A DNA stretch of 64,000 bases from an uncultured Bacteroidota bacterium (GCA_902626585.1 CACOGA010000002.1:1-64000); one strand, 5' to 3'. Positions 43,927 to 54,771 are shown, counted from the stretch's first letter. The notes: generated from the letters alone by a model not told the origin. Numbers and translations: made by a program.

Positions 43927-46752
43927 CTAAGTTAGTTCTTTTTTGAGAAAATGAGCGGTTGCACTTGATTTACAATCTAAAAATTTATCAATGTATCCCT
44001 GAAATATCATTTCCCCACCCTTTTTACCACCTTCAGGCCCCAGGTCAACAATGTAATCAGCTTTTTTTATAACGTCCATATTATGCTCTATTATAATAAC
44101 CGAATTTCCTTTATTGATAAGTGTTTCAATTACCTCTAGTAAAACCCTAATATCTTCAAAGTGTAATCCCGTAGTTGGTTCATCGAGTACATACAATGTA
44201 TTTCCTGTGTCTCTTTTGCTTAATTCTGTTGCTAATTTAATTCGTTGAGCTTCACCGCCTGATAATGTGGTACTTTGTTGTCCTAGCGTTAAATATCCTA
44301 ATCCAACATCTTTAATAGTCTTAAGTTTTCTGTAAATTTTTGGAATGTGTTCAAAAAAATCTGTTGCATCATTAACGCTCATATTTAATACATCATTGAT
44401 TGATTTTCCTTTATATTTAATTTCTAAAGTTTCTCTGTTAAACCTTTTTCCCATACATGCTTCACACTCAACATAAACATCGGGAAGAAAATTCATTTCA
44501 ATTTGTTTTAATCCAGCGCCTTTACATTCTTCACATCTTCCCCCAGGAACATTAAAGCTAAATCTACCAGGCCTGTAACCTCTAATTATTGATTCACTTA
44601 GCTTTGAGAAAATATTTCTAATTTCAGCAAAAATCCCACAATATGTAGCTGGGTTGCTTCTAGGTGTTCTACCAATTGGAGATTGATTTATATTTACAAT
44701 TTTATCAATTTCACTTAAACCCTCAATTTTTTTATAAGCATGCGCGCTTTTTTCAGCATTGTAAATTTTATTATGAATTATGGGGAATAAAGTTTCATTT
44801 ATCAATGTTGACTTTCCGCTTCCTGAAACACCTGTAACCAATGTTAATGTATTTAACGGAATTTTTAGGTCTATATTTTTCAGATTATTTCCTGTGCACC
44901 CTGTTAATTTAATAAGTTTTCCATTTCCTGAACGGTGCTTTTTTGGTATTGGAATTTTCCTTTTGTTATTTATATATTGTGCGGTTAATGAATCGCAATT
45001 TAGAAGTTCTTTTTTATTACCAGAAAATATTATTTCACCTCCGTTTTTTCCTGCGAGAGGGCCAATATCAATGATATGATCTGACTTTAGTATCATATCC
45101 CTATCATGCTCTACTACTATGACTGAATTTCCGATATCGCGTAAATTAATTAGTGAATTTATAAGCTTTTGATTATCGCTTTGATGTAATCCAATGCTTG
45201 GTTCATCTAGAATGTATAAAACCCCTGTAAGTTGTGAGCCAATTTGAGATGCTAGTCTAATTCTTTGACTCTCACCTCCAGAAAGGGTTTTGGATGTTCT
45301 ATTCAAAGTTAAGTATCCAAGACCAACATTATCAAGAAATTTTATTCTCTCTGAAATTTCTTTAATTATTTCTGATGAAATAATATTTTGTTTTTGATTC
45401 AGTTTTGAGGGAAGATTTTTGAACCAAATTCCCAAATCTTTTATCTCCAGGTTTACAACTTCGTTAATATTTTTACCATCGATCTTAAAGTATAATGCTT
45501 CTTTTTTTAGCCTACAGCCTTCGCATTCATCACATATAACTTCCTTAAAATAGTTATTTGCCCATCTTCTTAATCTGACTGAGTCGTTATTTTGATATTG
45601 TTCTACAATAAAATTGCTAATACCTTCAAATGATATTAGATAATCAATATTAACTCCAATAGATTTATTTTCAACTATAATTTCATCTTTAAGTCCATAT
45701 AGAATAGCATTCATAGCTTTTTTTGGTATCTTTTTTATCGGATCATTTAGGGAGAATTTAAGCTTTTTTGAAATGAGCTCAATTTGCTTATATATCCAAG
45801 ACTTTTTTGATTTAATCAAATCAATTCCACCATCATTGATTGATATTTTATCATTAGGTATGATTTTTTTTAAATCTACCTCTTTTACTATCCCTAATCC
45901 CTTACATTTCTTACAAGCACCCCTTGGTGAATTGAATGAGAAGTTATTCGGATCAGGGAGTTGATAAGAAATCCCAGAATCCTCACACATTAGGTTTAAA
46001 CTAAAATATCTGACATCGTTAGTTTCATTTTCAATTATGAGTATTGATTTATTACCATGAAAAAAACAAGTCTCAATACTTTGTTGTAGTCTTTTTTTTG
46101 AAAATTTATTTTTTTCTAGAAATAATTTATCAATTACTATTTCAATATCATGATTTTTATACCTCTCAAGACTAGTGTTGTTTGAAATATCCTGAATTTT
46201 TCCGTCAATTCGGCATTGAGTAAACCCCTTTTTAATAGTTTGCTGGAATAGCTCTTGATAATTACCTTTCCTTGACTTTACTACCGGAGATAATAGTATG
46301 ATTTTTTTATCAATATATATGGATTCAATTAGTTCTAAAATCTGATCTGATGTGTAGCTAACCATTCTTTTATTTGTAACATAACTATATGCTTCAGAAC
46401 ATCTAGAATAAAGTAGTCTCAAAAAATCATATATTTCAGTTGTAGTACCAACAGTTGAACGAGGTGATTTATTTACGGTTTTCTGTTCAATTGAAATTAC
46501 AGGGGATAAACCTTCTATTTTATCAACATCTGGTCTCTCCAATTTGGATAAAAATTGCCTGGCGTAAGCAGAAAAGGTTTCTACATATCTCCTTTGACCT
46601 TCAGCGTATATAGTGTCAAATGCTAAAGATGATTTTCCACTTCCTGAAAGACCGGTTATTACAACAAGTTTATCTCTGGGAATTGAAAGGTCTAAATTTT
46701 TTAAATTGTTTGATTTAGCACCAAAAATTAATATGTCATTTATTTCGCTCAT
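43927..46752 (-). CDS. uvrA: Excinuclease ABC subunit UvrA
   Basis: 941 residues, full length. UvrA is the damage-recognition ATPase of nucleotide excision repair. Two ABC modules are visible: Walker [17 protein letters not shown] and [13 protein letters not shown], signatures [15 protein letters not shown] and [15 protein letters not shown], and the matching Walker B motifs ([24 protein letters not shown]). Zinc modules are [17 protein letters not shown] and CEECKGAG...CEACMGKRF. The CEGCRL motif has an extra Cys compared with the usual CxGxRL. It is the middle gene of ggt-uvrA-LOG, with 6- and 8-base gaps. uvrB and uvrC are not in the window. Confidence 0.97.
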   Translation of the reverse strand: MSEINDILIFGAKSNNLKNLDLSIPRDKLVVITGLSGSGKSSLAFDTIYAEGQRRYVETFSAYARQFLSKLERPDVDKIEGLSPVISIEQKTVNKSPRSTVGTTTEIYDFLRLLYSRCSEAYSYVTNKRMVSYTSDQILELIESIYIDKKIILLSPVVKSRKGNYQELFQQTIKKGFTQCRIDGKIQDISNNTSLERYKNHDIEIVIDKLFLEKNKFSKKRLQQSIETCFFHGNKSILIIENETNDVRYFSLNLMCEDSGISYQLPDPNNFSFNSPRGACKKCKGLGIVKEVDLKKIIPNDKISINDGGIDLIKSKKSWIYKQIELISKKLKFSLNDPIKKIPKKAMNAILYGLKDEIIVENKSIGVNIDYLISFEGISNFIVEQYQNNDSVRLRRWANNYFKEVICDECEGCRLKKEALYFKIDGKNINEVVNLEIKDLGIWFKNLPSKLNQKQNIISSEIIKEISERIKFLDNVGLGYLTLNRTSKTLSGGESQRIRLASQIGSQLTGVLYILDEPSIGLHQSDNQKLINSLINLRDIGNSVIVVEHDRDMILKSDHIIDIGPLAGKNGGEIIFSGNKKELLNCDSLTAQYINNKRKIPIPKKHRSGNGKLIKLTGCTGNNLKNIDLKIPLNTLTLVTGVSGSGKSTLINETLFPIIHNKIYNAEKSAHAYKKIEGLSEIDKIVNINQSPIGRTPRSNPATYCGIFAEIRNIFSKLSESIIRGYRPGRFSFNVPGGRCEECKGAGLKQIEMNFLPDVYVECEACMGKRFNRETLEIKYKGKSINDVLNMSVNDATDFFEHIPKIYRKLKTIKDVGLGYLTLGQQSTTLSGGEAQRIKLATELSKRDTGNTLYVLDEPTTGLHFEDIRVLLEVIETLINKGNSVIIIEHNMDVIKKADYIVDLGPEGGKKGGEMIFQGYIDKFLDCKSSATAHFLKKELT

Positions 46753-46758
46753 AATGAC

Positions 46759-48429
46759 CTAAAATCCTAGTGCAGTATCGTCACCACGTTTATCAGCTCC
46801 ACCTTCTAACATTTTATCATCTCTTATTAAAATCCCATCAACTCTCCCGATAGTTCCTTTATCATTTAACCTGTAACCTGATTTCAAAAGACCTTCTATA
46901 ACATCTCTATCAAAGTAGTCTAATTCGATTCTTATTGAGTCAGGTTTCCATTGATGATGAAATCTTGGGGAGTTCACCGCTTCATTCATTGTCATTTCAA
47001 ATTCATGAACATTTAAAATGGTTTGTACAACAGAAGTGATAATTGTTGAACCACCGGGAGTACCTAATGTCATATACAGTTCACCATCTTTTTCAACAAT
47101 GGTAGGCGACATTGAACTTAGCATTCTTTTTTTTGGTTCAATTTTGTTTGCCTCACCACCAATTAAACCATACATATTAGGAAAACCAGGTTTACTGGAA
47201 AAATCATCCATCTCATTATTCAGAAAGAAGCCTAATTCATCAGCAAATAATTTTGAACCAAAAGTTCCATTTAGAGTAGTGGTAACCGCAATTGCATTAC
47301 CAAATTGATCAACTATTGAGTAGTGTGTGGTTTCATTAGCTTCAGGTATTAATATATCTCCGTAACCAATCTTATTTGAATCTGTAGATTCTTCAAAAGA
47401 AAAATCAACCATTCGATTTTCTAAATAATCTTTGTTAGTCAGCATTTTGGTCGGAATTGAAATAAAATCAGGATCACCCAAAAAATGACTTCTGTCAGCA
47501 AATGATCTTCTTTCAGCTTCAACTAGTAGCTTTATGTAATTAATTGAATTATGGCCAAAAGATTTCAAATTATATGGTTCAATCATTGTCATGATTTGAT
47601 TTATACAAATTCCTCCACTAGAGGGAGGTGACATTGAAATTATTTTTAAGCCATCATAGTTAAATGTGATTGGATCTCTCCAAATAGGCTTATAAATTTT
47701 AAGATCTTCTAAGGATATAATTCCACCATTTTTATTAATGAATTCAACCAATTTTTTTGCAGTCTCCCCATGATAAAATTCATTTTTACCATTTACCATT
47801 ATTCTTTCTAGTGTCGCAGCAAGTTTGTGATTTCTTATAGTATCATTTTTTTTGAAGTTATCATCAAACAATATTTTGGACTTATTTGCAAGCTGAAAAT
47901 ATTTTCGATTTTCATTTATTCTCATTTGCTGATTTTCTGTTATTACAAAACCATTTTTAGCTAAATCAATTACTGGACTAATTATTTCTTCAATTTCTAA
48001 CTTGCCAAACTTTTCATGAGCTTCAAAAATTCCGGCAATTGTACCGGGAACCCCAATCGATAAGGCTCCAATCATACTTAGACCTTCAATAATGTTACCA
48101 TTATCATCAAGGTACATATCCCGGGATGACTTAATGGGTGCTCTTTCTCTGTAGTCCAGGGCACCAATTGTGCCATCAGACATCCTGTAAACCATGAAGC
48201 CGCCACCACCAATATTTCCAGCTGAAGGATATGAAACTGCTAATGCTAACTCAGTAGCCATCATTGCATCAAAAGCGTTACCTCCTTTTTTAAGAATCTT
48301 AATTCCGATTTTACTAGCCTCCTCTCTTGCAGAAACAACCATAGCATTTTCTGAAACTACACCTTCATCAACTTTGCTGCATGAAAAAATAATTAAAAAA
48401 AGGGCGAAGTATTTAATTGAATATTTCAA
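46759..48429 (-). CDS. ggt: Gamma-glutamyltransferase, exported lipoprotein
   Basis: 556 residues. GGT cleaves the gamma-glutamyl bond of glutathione and related peptides and matures by autocleavage. The catalytic Thr begins the small subunit in [22 protein letters not shown] (in parts), with [10 protein letters not shown] and [12 protein letters not shown] near the end. N-terminal motif: [18 protein letters not shown]. The signal ends in IIFSC, a lipobox, so it is periplasmic. Start is TTG at 48429; ATG alternatives are downstream of the signal. It leads the minus-strand operon with uvrA and LOG. Confidence 0.93.
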   Translation of the reverse strand: MKYSIKYFALFLIIFSCSKVDEGVVSENAMVVSAREEASKIGIKILKKGGNAFDAMMATELALAVSYPSAGNIGGGGFMVYRMSDGTIGALDYRERAPIKSSRDMYLDDNGNIIEGLSMIGALSIGVPGTIAGIFEAHEKFGKLEIEEIISPVIDLAKNGFVITENQQMRINENRKYFQLANKSKILFDDNFKKNDTIRNHKLAATLERIMVNGKNEFYHGETAKKLVEFINKNGGIISLEDLKIYKPIWRDPITFNYDGLKIISMSPPSSGGICINQIMTMIEPYNLKSFGHNSINYIKLLVEAERRSFADRSHFLGDPDFISIPTKMLTNKDYLENRMVDFSFEESTDSNKIGYGDILIPEANETTHYSIVDQFGNAIAVTTTLNGTFGSKLFADELGFFLNNEMDDFSSKPGFPNMYGLIGGEANKIEPKKRMLSSMSPTIVEKDGELYMTLGTPGGSTIITSVVQTILNVHEFEMTMNEAVNSPRFHHQWKPDSIRIELDYFDRDVIEGLLKSGYRLNDKGTIGRVDGILIRDDKMLEGGADKRGDDTALGF

Positions 48430-48486
48430 TTTTGATATTTTGTATGAATTTACAAATTCAATTTTTTACACTAGTATAATTAAAAG

Positions 48487-48494
48487 TATATTTG
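48487..48494 (+). promoter_or_regulatory. -7 promoter element for glmM
   Basis: TATATTTG matches TAnnTTTG, 15 bases before the preferred ATG at 48510. The TTG at 48492 that would lengthen the protein lies inside it, so it is not the start. No -33 TTG at normal spacing. Confidence 0.5.
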
Positions 48495-48509
48495 CAAAAA
48501 ACAATTATA

Positions 48510-49889
48510 ATGCCACTTATAAAATCTATTTCAGGAATTCGTGGAACTATTGGGAACACCAAAGGAGAGGATCTAACCAAAGATGATATAATTCTTTACA
48601 CAAAGTCATTTGTTTTGTGGCTATTTTCTGAAGGAAGAATTGTTAACAGCAAAATTGTTGTTGGAAGAGATGCTAGAATTTCCGGTAAAATGGTAGAAGA
48701 TTTGGTTCTCGAAACCTTGACAAAAATGGGGATAAATGTAGTTTGTTTGGGGTTATCGACAACACCAACTGTGGAAATTGCTGTGCCCTTGGAGGGAGCA
48801 GATGCTGGTATTATAATTACAGCGAGTCATAATCCAAAAAACTGGAATGCTCTAAAGTTATTAAATAAAAAAGGCGAGTTTATAAGTGCAAAGGACGGTG
48901 AGAAACTACTTGAAATTGCCAATTCAAATCCGTCAGAAGAACTTAATAAAAATATCGGAAAGGTTGAATTCACTAACAAGTACATAGATATACATACCGA
49001 TTTAATTACTAGTCTACCTGCTGTTGAGGTTGATTTAGTTAAAAATAGTAATCTAAAGGTTGTAGTTGATGCAGTCAATTCAACCGGAGGGATAGCCGTG
49101 CCAAACTTACTAAAAAAACTTGGGGTACAAGTGATTGAACTTTTCTGTGAACCCAATGGTGAATTTCCTCATAATCCTGAGCCCTTAAAAGAGAATCTAA
49201 AGGAATTAACTGAAATGGTTTTGAAAGAAAAGGCAGATTTAGGAATTGTGGTTGACCCTGATGTTGATAGACTAGCTTTTGTTTCTGAAAATGGTGATGT
49301 TTTTGGAGAGGAATATACTTTAGTTGCATGTGCCGATTACTTTCTTAAAAAAAATCCAGGAAATACTGTTAGTAATTTGAGCTCCTCAAGAGCACTTAAG
49401 GATATAACCGAAATGAATGGATGTAAACACTATTTTAGTGCAGTTGGTGAAGTTAATGTTGTTGAAATGATGAAGAAAAAAAATGCAGTAATTGGTGGAG
49501 AGGGTAACGGAGGTATTATTTTACCAGAACTTCACTATGGACGTGATGCATTGGTTGGTATTGCTTTGTTTTTAACTTATTTATCCAAGCAAAAAATTCC
49601 ATGTTCAGAACTAAGAAAGACTTACCCTAATTATTTTATGTCTAAAGAAAAAGTCAAATTGGAAAAGGGGTTAGATGTTGATTATGTGCTGGAGCAGATT
49701 AAAATCAAGTATTCAAATGAGCAGATAAACACTGAAGATGGTTTAAAAATTGATTTCCAAGAATCATGGGTTCAGCTGAGAAAAAGTAATACTGAACCTA
49801 TTGTAAGAGTTTATTCAGAGGCTAAATCCCAACAGACTGCAGATGAATTGTCATCAAATTTTATTAAAGAAATAAAGTTATTTAGTTAG
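48510..49889 (+). CDS. glmM: Phosphoglucosamine mutase
   Basis: 459 residues. GlmM makes glucosamine-1-phosphate for cell-wall and lipopolysaccharide synthesis. The phospho-serine motif is TASHNPKNWNAL, the metal-binding motif DPDVDRLAF, the sugar-specificity motif GEGNGGIILPELHYGRDA, and the C-terminal phosphate loop LRKSNTEPIVRVYSEA. ATG 48510 gives MPLIKSISGIRGTIG, the family's N-terminus. Divergent from ggt. The stop overlaps the end of the acyltransferase gene by 8 bases. Confidence 0.93.
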   Translation: MPLIKSISGIRGTIGNTKGEDLTKDDIILYTKSFVLWLFSEGRIVNSKIVVGRDARISGKMVEDLVLETLTKMGINVVCLGLSTTPTVEIAVPLEGADAGIIITASHNPKNWNALKLLNKKGEFISAKDGEKLLEIANSNPSEELNKNIGKVEFTNKYIDIHTDLITSLPAVEVDLVKNSNLKVVVDAVNSTGGIAVPNLLKKLGVQVIELFCEPNGEFPHNPEPLKENLKELTEMVLKEKADLGIVVDPDVDRLAFVSENGDVFGEEYTLVACADYFLKKNPGNTVSNLSSSRALKDITEMNGCKHYFSAVGEVNVVEMMKKKNAVIGGEGNGGIILPELHYGRDALVGIALFLTYLSKQKIPCSELRKTYPNYFMSKEKVKLEKGLDVDYVLEQIKIKYSNEQINTEDGLKIDFQESWVQLRKSNTEPIVRVYSEAKSQQTADELSSNFIKEIKLFS

Positions 49890-50763
49890 GTGGCTTTTTT
49901 CTATGTTTAAATCGTTTGTGTGTCCAAGTGTAATACTCCGGACGATTTATTATTTGCTTTTCGACAATTCTGATATACTTTTCGGTCAATTCAAAGTTTT
50001 TAAAATTTTTTGGATTTTCACTGATTATCGAAAATGAAGCATCATAATATCCTCTTTTAATTTTTTGTACATCCATAAATACTATAGCCATATTGTATTT
50101 TTTTGCAATAAATTCTGCACCGGTGTGAATTGGTACATAGTTGTTTAAAAAATTACCCCAATACAAGGCCTTACTCTTTTTAGGAGACTGATCAGACGCA
50201 AATCCGTAAAAATTTAATTCATTTAATTTGGAAATGCGACTTATTTCCCTAAATGTATCTTTTGTTTTTATCATATTTGCACCATATTGACTTCTTCTTT
50301 TTTTTGTCCATTGGTCAAAATATTTATTAGAAAGTTCCTTATAAATTGCATTGATTTTAAACCTAGTGACTCTATCAATTACAAAAACCCATTCCCAACT
50401 ACAATAGTGACTACACATTACAATAACATCTTGATTATTATCATAAATTTTTTCAAGTACTTCAGGGTTTTTAAAAGTGAATCTTTTTTTTAGTTCATCT
50501 TCTTTGATGTTAATTGATTTAAAGGTCTCTAAAAAAATATCTGTTAAATTTCTGAAATTTTTTTTCTCAATTGTTAGTCTTTGGTTATCAGACATTTCTG
50601 GAAAAGCTAATTTTAGATTTTCTCTAACGACTTTTTTTCGGTAAGAAAATATATAATAAAGAACATAGTAAAGAATATCAGAAATTAAATATATCAATTT
50701 GAAATTTAATCTGGATATGAACCATATAAAAGGGTAGGCTAAGATGTATACAACTAGATTCAT
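49882..50763 (-). CDS. Lipid A biosynthesis-type acyltransferase (LpxL-like)
   Basis: 293 residues. One N-terminal membrane segment (VVYILAYPFIWFISRLNF) and the LPLAT motif HYCSWEW (His-x4-Glu), followed by the lipid-binding YGFASDQSPKKSKALYWGNF region and PEYYTWTHKRFKHR near the C-terminus. It transfers a secondary acyl chain to lipid A precursors in the inner membrane. Its -7 promoter element is the left half of a palindrome shared with the divergent rhomboid gene. The 3' end overlaps glmM by 8 bases. Confidence 0.9.
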   Translation of the reverse strand: MNLVVYILAYPFIWFISRLNFKLIYLISDILYYVLYYIFSYRKKVVRENLKLAFPEMSDNQRLTIEKKNFRNLTDIFLETFKSINIKEDELKKRFTFKNPEVLEKIYDNNQDVIVMCSHYCSWEWVFVIDRVTRFKINAIYKELSNKYFDQWTKKRRSQYGANMIKTKDTFREISRISKLNELNFYGFASDQSPKKSKALYWGNFLNNYVPIHTGAEFIAKKYNMAIVFMDVQKIKRGYYDASFSIISENPKNFKNFELTEKYIRIVEKQIINRPEYYTWTHKRFKHRKKPPN

Positions 50764-50778
50764 TTAAATCCTTTGAGG

Positions 50779-50786
50779 CAAATATA
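50779..50786 (-). promoter_or_regulatory. -7 promoter element for the acyltransferase gene
   Basis: The minus strand reads TATATTTG, 15 bases before the ATG at 50763. It forms the left arm of the palindrome CAAATATA-tgt-TATATTTG (50779-50797), whose right arm is the -7 element of the divergent rhomboid gene. Confidence 0.5.
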
Positions 50787-50789
50787 TGT

Positions 50790-50797
50790 TATATTTG
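50790..50797 (+). promoter_or_regulatory. -7 promoter element for the rhomboid-mnmE operon
   Basis: TATATTTG matches TAnnTTTG, 21 bases before the GTG at 50819. Only 3 bases separate it from the opposing -7 element, so RNA polymerase cannot occupy both promoters at once. Confidence 0.5.
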
Positions 50798-50818
50798 ACA
50801 TCATTTAAATAATTTTCT

Positions 50819-51451
50819 GTGAACTCTGTTTTAATTCTAATTGTCGCACTGAATGTATATCTCTCATATAAAGGCTTTAGGGACAGAGTTTTTTTTAATA
50901 AATATAAATTCAGCCCAAATCAAATTAAAAAAGGTGAAAAAATTAGATACATATCATCAGGCTTTTTACATGTTGACTCTACTCATTTATTTGTAAATAT
51001 GTTTACCCTTTTCTTTTTTACCGATGCAGTAATTTTCAGAGTAGGTGAGTTAAGTTTTTTAATTATTTATTTGATAAGCCTAATTTTTGGAAACTGGCTA
51101 ACATATAGAATTAATTCAAATAAACTAAATTATAGTGCAGTAGGTGCAAGTGGAGCTGTTATGGGTATAGTGTATTCAGCTATTCTTTTAAATCCAGACA
51201 TGACATTATTTTTCTTTATTATTCCTATGCCAGGCTATATATTTGGTTTAGGTTATTTATTCTATTCGATTTATTCTATGAATAGATTTAATGATAATAT
51301 AGGTCATGAAGCTCATTTAGGTGGAGCTATTGCAGGGTTTTTTAGTACAATTTTAATATCTCCTTTAACAGTCGTAGCAAATTTATTTACTGTTTTCATT
51401 TTATTGATACCTATTATATATTTTTATATTAAATCTAAAAGCAATTGGTAA
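50819..51451 (+). CDS. Rhomboid family intramembrane serine protease
   Basis: 210 residues, about six membrane segments. The catalytic Ser111 is in VGASGAVMG and the catalytic His166 in GHEAHLGGAIAGF, with HLFVNMFTLFFF as the conserved early transmembrane motif. It cleaves membrane proteins inside the bilayer; substrates unknown. Start is GTG at 50819 (no ATG nearby). mnmE starts 7 bases before its stop, so the pair is translationally linked, an arrangement with no obvious functional reason. Confidence 0.9.
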   Translation: MNSVLILIVALNVYLSYKGFRDRVFFNKYKFSPNQIKKGEKIRYISSGFLHVDSTHLFVNMFTLFFFTDAVIFRVGELSFLIIYLISLIFGNWLTYRINSNKLNYSAVGASGAVMGIVYSAILLNPDMTLFFFIIPMPGYIFGLGYLFYSIYSMNRFNDNIGHEAHLGGAIAGFFSTILISPLTVVANLFTVFILLIPIIYFYIKSKSNW

Positions 51452-52830
51452 AAAACGATAACATATTAGCACTAGCAACACCATCTGGAGTGGGTGCTAT
51501 TTCTTTAATTAGAATTTCTGGTCCTGAAAGCATTTCAATTGTAAATAACATATTTCACGGATCTGAAAATATAAAGCTTATTGATCAGGAACCCAACAAG
51601 GTTCAGTTAGGTTACATAATTGACAATGACACAACAATTGATAAGGTTTTAATTACCGTTTTTAAAAACCCTAAATCATACACGGGTGAAGATTTAGTTG
51701 AAATTTCCTGTCACGGAAGCACTTTTATTCAGGAATCTATTATACAACTTTTATTAAAGTTTGATTGCAGAGTTGCTAAGCCAGGTGAGTTTACCATGCG
51801 TTCTTTTTTAAATGGAAAAATGGATTTGGGTCAGGCCGAGTCAGTTGCAGATTTAATTTCAAGCAATTCCGAAGCCTCGCATAGGTTAGCCATGAATCAG
51901 ATGAGGGGTGGTTTCAAAAAAGATATAAATGATTTAAGAACTGAGCTGGTAAACTTTGCTTCTTTAATTGAATTAGAACTTGATTTTTCTCAGGAAGATG
52001 TGGAGTTTGCTAATATGAAGGAGTTAAATAAATTACTAGATAAGATAGTTTTAAATCTAAAAAAATTGATTGATTCTTTTAAAACTGGAAATGTTATTAA
52101 AAATGGCCTTCCTATTGCTATTGTTGGAGAGCCTAATACAGGTAAATCTACATTGTTAAATACATTATTAAATGAAGATCGTGCTATTGTAAGTTCGATT
52201 GCCGGAACAACTAGAGATACAATTGAGGATCAAATAAATATAAATGGGGTTAATTGTAGATTTATTGATACAGCTGGAATAAGATCAACTGATGATGAAA
52301 TTGAGAGTATTGGAATTGAAAGGACATTTAAAAAAATGGGGGAATCAGAAATAATTATTTTCATTATTGATTATTCAATCTTAGATAAAGCTAAACTAGA
52401 TTATTATATAAAATATCTTGGTGGTATTCAGGATAAATTTCCAAAAACTAAGTTGATTACAATTCTTAATAAAAAAGATATTAAGGCCGAAACATCTATA
52501 GTTGACCTACAAAAATTTAATCCTATTGAAATCAGTGCTAAAAATAAAACGAATATTCAATCTTTAAAAGATGAAATCAGTGATTACATTAAAAATCTGA
52601 CCAATCAGATTAATAATTCAACAATCTCAAATTCAAGACATTATGATTTATTAAACAAAACTTTTGAGGAAATCCATAAAGTTAAACTTTCAATTGCCAA
52701 TCAAATTTCGTCTGATTTGCTAGCAATTGACATCAAACAGGCTATTTACTATTTAGGTGAGCTTACAGGTGAGATTTCAAATGATGAGATACTAGGAAAT
52801 ATATTTTCTAAGTTTTGTATCGGAAAGTAA
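51445..52830 (+). CDS. mnmE: tRNA modification GTPase MnmE
   Basis: 461 residues. MnmE with MnmG modifies U34 of certain tRNAs. Motifs: N-terminal ATPSGVGAISLIRISGP, KSYTGEDLVEISCHGS, GEFTMRSFLNGKMDLGQAESV in parts; G domain with Walker A GEPNTGKSTLLN, switch II GTTRDTIED, DTAGIR and NKKD; C-terminal FCIGK, whose Cys is needed for the family's activity. Start TTG at 51445, overlapping the rhomboid stop by 7 bases. It abuts the HDAC-family gene on the opposite strand with no gap. Confidence 0.96.
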   Translation: MVKNDNILALATPSGVGAISLIRISGPESISIVNNIFHGSENIKLIDQEPNKVQLGYIIDNDTTIDKVLITVFKNPKSYTGEDLVEISCHGSTFIQESIIQLLLKFDCRVAKPGEFTMRSFLNGKMDLGQAESVADLISSNSEASHRLAMNQMRGGFKKDINDLRTELVNFASLIELELDFSQEDVEFANMKELNKLLDKIVLNLKKLIDSFKTGNVIKNGLPIAIVGEPNTGKSTLLNTLLNEDRAIVSSIAGTTRDTIEDQININGVNCRFIDTAGIRSTDDEIESIGIERTFKKMGESEIIIFIIDYSILDKAKLDYYIKYLGGIQDKFPKTKLITILNKKDIKAETSIVDLQKFNPIEISAKNKTNIQSLKDEISDYIKNLTNQINNSTISNSRHYDLLNKTFEEIHKVKLSIANQISSDLLAIDIKQAIYYLGELTGEISNDEILGNIFSKFCIGK

Positions 52831-53733
52831 TTAAAAATAAATTTCTTGTGCTAATCTGAATGTGTTGGCATGTGCCTCAATAATATCTTTCAATACTGGA
52901 GAATAACCACCACCCATACTAACCTGTATTGGGATGCTGTTGGATTTACAATAATTCAGTACATATTTATCTCTTTCTTTACAGCCTTTTATTGAAACAG
53001 ATAATCTTCCTAGTTTATCATTTTCAATTATATCTACACCTGATAAGTAAAAAATAAAATCAGGTTCGAAATTTTCGATAAGTCTTGGAATTTCATAACT
53101 TATTTTTTCTAAGTATTCCATATCAGATGTTCCATCGCTAAAACCATAATCATAATCACTTTTTTCTTTTCTAAATGGATAGTTTTTTTCTCCGTGAAAA
53201 GAAACTGTAAAAACATTTTTATTATCTCTGAATATCTCAGCTGTTCCATTTCCTTGATGAACATCTAAATCTAGTATTAATATTCTCTTACAGTGATCAT
53301 AATTAATTAAAAAGTTTGCAGCTATTGCTTGATCATTTAATATACAGAAGGCCTCTGCACGATTTGTAAAAGCATGATGTGTACCTCCGGCTATATTCAT
53401 TGATATTCCGTGTTCAATTGAATACAATGCACTTTCAATAGTACCCTGAACAATCATTTTTTCTCTCTCAATTAATTTCTCAGACATTGGAAATCCTATT
53501 GCTCTAATTTCTTTTTTATCTAGTTGTTGATTTTTTAATTTATCATAATAAATTTTATCATGAGTTAGAAGAATATTTTTATCAAGAATTAGTCCTGGTT
53601 TAAAAAAGTTATTTTCTACACAAGTGTTCTCCATAATCAGTTGTTCAGGGATAAGTTCATATTTAATCATTGGAAATCTATGATTTTCCTTTAAAGGATG
53701 ATTATAAAGAACATCATGCGCTATTTTAAGCAT
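52831..53733 (-). CDS. Histone deacetylase family protein (acetoin-utilization/amine deacetylase-like)
   Basis: 300 residues. A zinc-dependent arginase/deacetylase fold: GGTHHAFTNRAEAFC (His pair), ILDLDVHQGNGTAEIF (zinc-ligand Asp-x-His), TVSFHGEKNYPFRKEKSD, YLSGVDIIENDKLGRLSV (second zinc-ligand Asp) and MGGGYSP. Bacterial members deacetylate acetylated amines, polyamines or proteins; the substrate here is unknown. No signal peptide. It is transcribed alone; its stop abuts mnmE with no intervening base, and the upstream neighbour DUF1028 is divergent. Confidence 0.9.
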   Translation of the reverse strand: MLKIAHDVLYNHPLKENHRFPMIKYELIPEQLIMENTCVENNFFKPGLILDKNILLTHDKIYYDKLKNQQLDKKEIRAIGFPMSEKLIEREKMIVQGTIESALYSIEHGISMNIAGGTHHAFTNRAEAFCILNDQAIAANFLINYDHCKRILILDLDVHQGNGTAEIFRDNKNVFTVSFHGEKNYPFRKEKSDYDYGFSDGTSDMEYLEKISYEIPRLIENFEPDFIFYLSGVDIIENDKLGRLSVSIKGCKERDKYVLNYCKSNSIPIQVSMGGGYSPVLKDIIEAHANTFRLAQEIYF

Positions 53734-53788
53734 ACTTATTTTTATTAATGGAATAAAGTTTGATATTTGTAATCATAAAATATGCCAT

Positions 53789-54760
53789 ATGAGATATATA
53801 GTTTTTACTTTACTGTTATCATTTTCTTTTCAATCATTTTCACAGGATACCTTTTCTATAATTGCTGTTGACCCTAATACCGGCGAAGTAGGAGCAGCTG
53901 GTGCAACATGTTTATTCAATCAAAATGATGGAATTGTAGATATCATTTCAAGTATTATCCCTGGTAAAGGTGGTATTTTATCTCAAGCATATGTTTGTGT
54001 TCCAAATATTAACCTACAAAATGGAATAGATCAAATGAATAACGGTTTATCACCTAATGAAATTATAGATTGGTTAGTTGAAAATGACCAATGTAATGCG
54101 CTTTCATTTTATTACAGACAATATGGAATAGTAGATTTTGATGAAAATGGAGATGTAAGAACAGCTGGCTACACCGGAACTTTTGCTGACAATTATAAAG
54201 AAGATAGGCAGGGTGAAACTTACAGTATCCAAGGAAACATATTACTTGATCAATCCGTAATTGATAATATGGAAAACAACTTCAATAGTACTGAAGGTAG
54301 TTTGGCTGAAAAGCTTATGAGTGCAATGCAAGGAGCAAATTTTGCTGGCGCAGACAGTAGATGTCTTGATGAAGGAACTTCATCAGCCACAGCATTTCTG
54401 ATTGTATATCAGTCAGATGATGTTGAAGGACAACCCTCTTTAGAACTTAATGTTGGATCACAACAACCAGGTGTTGAGCCCATTAACATACTACAAGATA
54501 TGTTTGATAATTATTTATCACTGGATGGTAATAATGAGGAGCAATTGGTAAAATTATTTCCGAACCCTACAGGCGGGATAGTTAAATTGAATAGCTCAAA
54601 TATGTACAAGATTGATGTTTTTGACTCAGTTGGTAAAAATGTATTAACAACTATTGGCAACTCAATTAATATTCAATCATTAGAGAAGGGCACCTATGTA
54701 TTCAAACTAAAAAATATTCAGTCCTCAGCTATATCAACGTATAAAATAGTTAAACAATAA
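53789..54760 (+). CDS. DUF1028 (Ntn-hydrolase-like) protein with T9SS sorting domain
   Basis: 323 residues. The signal peptide is cleaved before Gln (SFS|QDTFS). The mature part is DUF1028: FSIIAVDPNTGEVGAAGATC, GKGGILSQAYVCVP, NQNDGIV and AMQGANFAGADSRCL, a family predicted to have an Ntn-hydrolase fold. The last ~70 residues are a type A T9SS sorting domain (VKLFPNPTGG, IDVFDSVGKNV, LEKGTYVFKL, TYKIVKQ), so the enzyme is moved across the outer membrane. It is followed by the S9 peptidase after 11 bases on the same strand. Confidence 0.87.
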   Translation: MRYIVFTLLLSFSFQSFSQDTFSIIAVDPNTGEVGAAGATCLFNQNDGIVDIISSIIPGKGGILSQAYVCVPNINLQNGIDQMNNGLSPNEIIDWLVENDQCNALSFYYRQYGIVDFDENGDVRTAGYTGTFADNYKEDRQGETYSIQGNILLDQSVIDNMENNFNSTEGSLAEKLMSAMQGANFAGADSRCLDEGTSSATAFLIVYQSDDVEGQPSLELNVGSQQPGVEPINILQDMFDNYLSLDGNNEEQLVKLFPNPTGGIVKLNSSNMYKIDVFDSVGKNVLTTIGNSINIQSLEKGTYVFKLKNIQSSAISTYKIVKQ

Positions 54761-54771
54761 TCACAAAATTT

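Noticed and set aside
48492-48509. TTG start for glmM
   Set aside because: It overlaps the TATATTTG element; ATG 48510 matches the family's N-terminus.
48194-48586. Plus-strand 130-codon reading frame crossing ggt and glmM
   Set aside because: It is antisense to the ggt signal region and then out of frame with glmM; no support as a protein.
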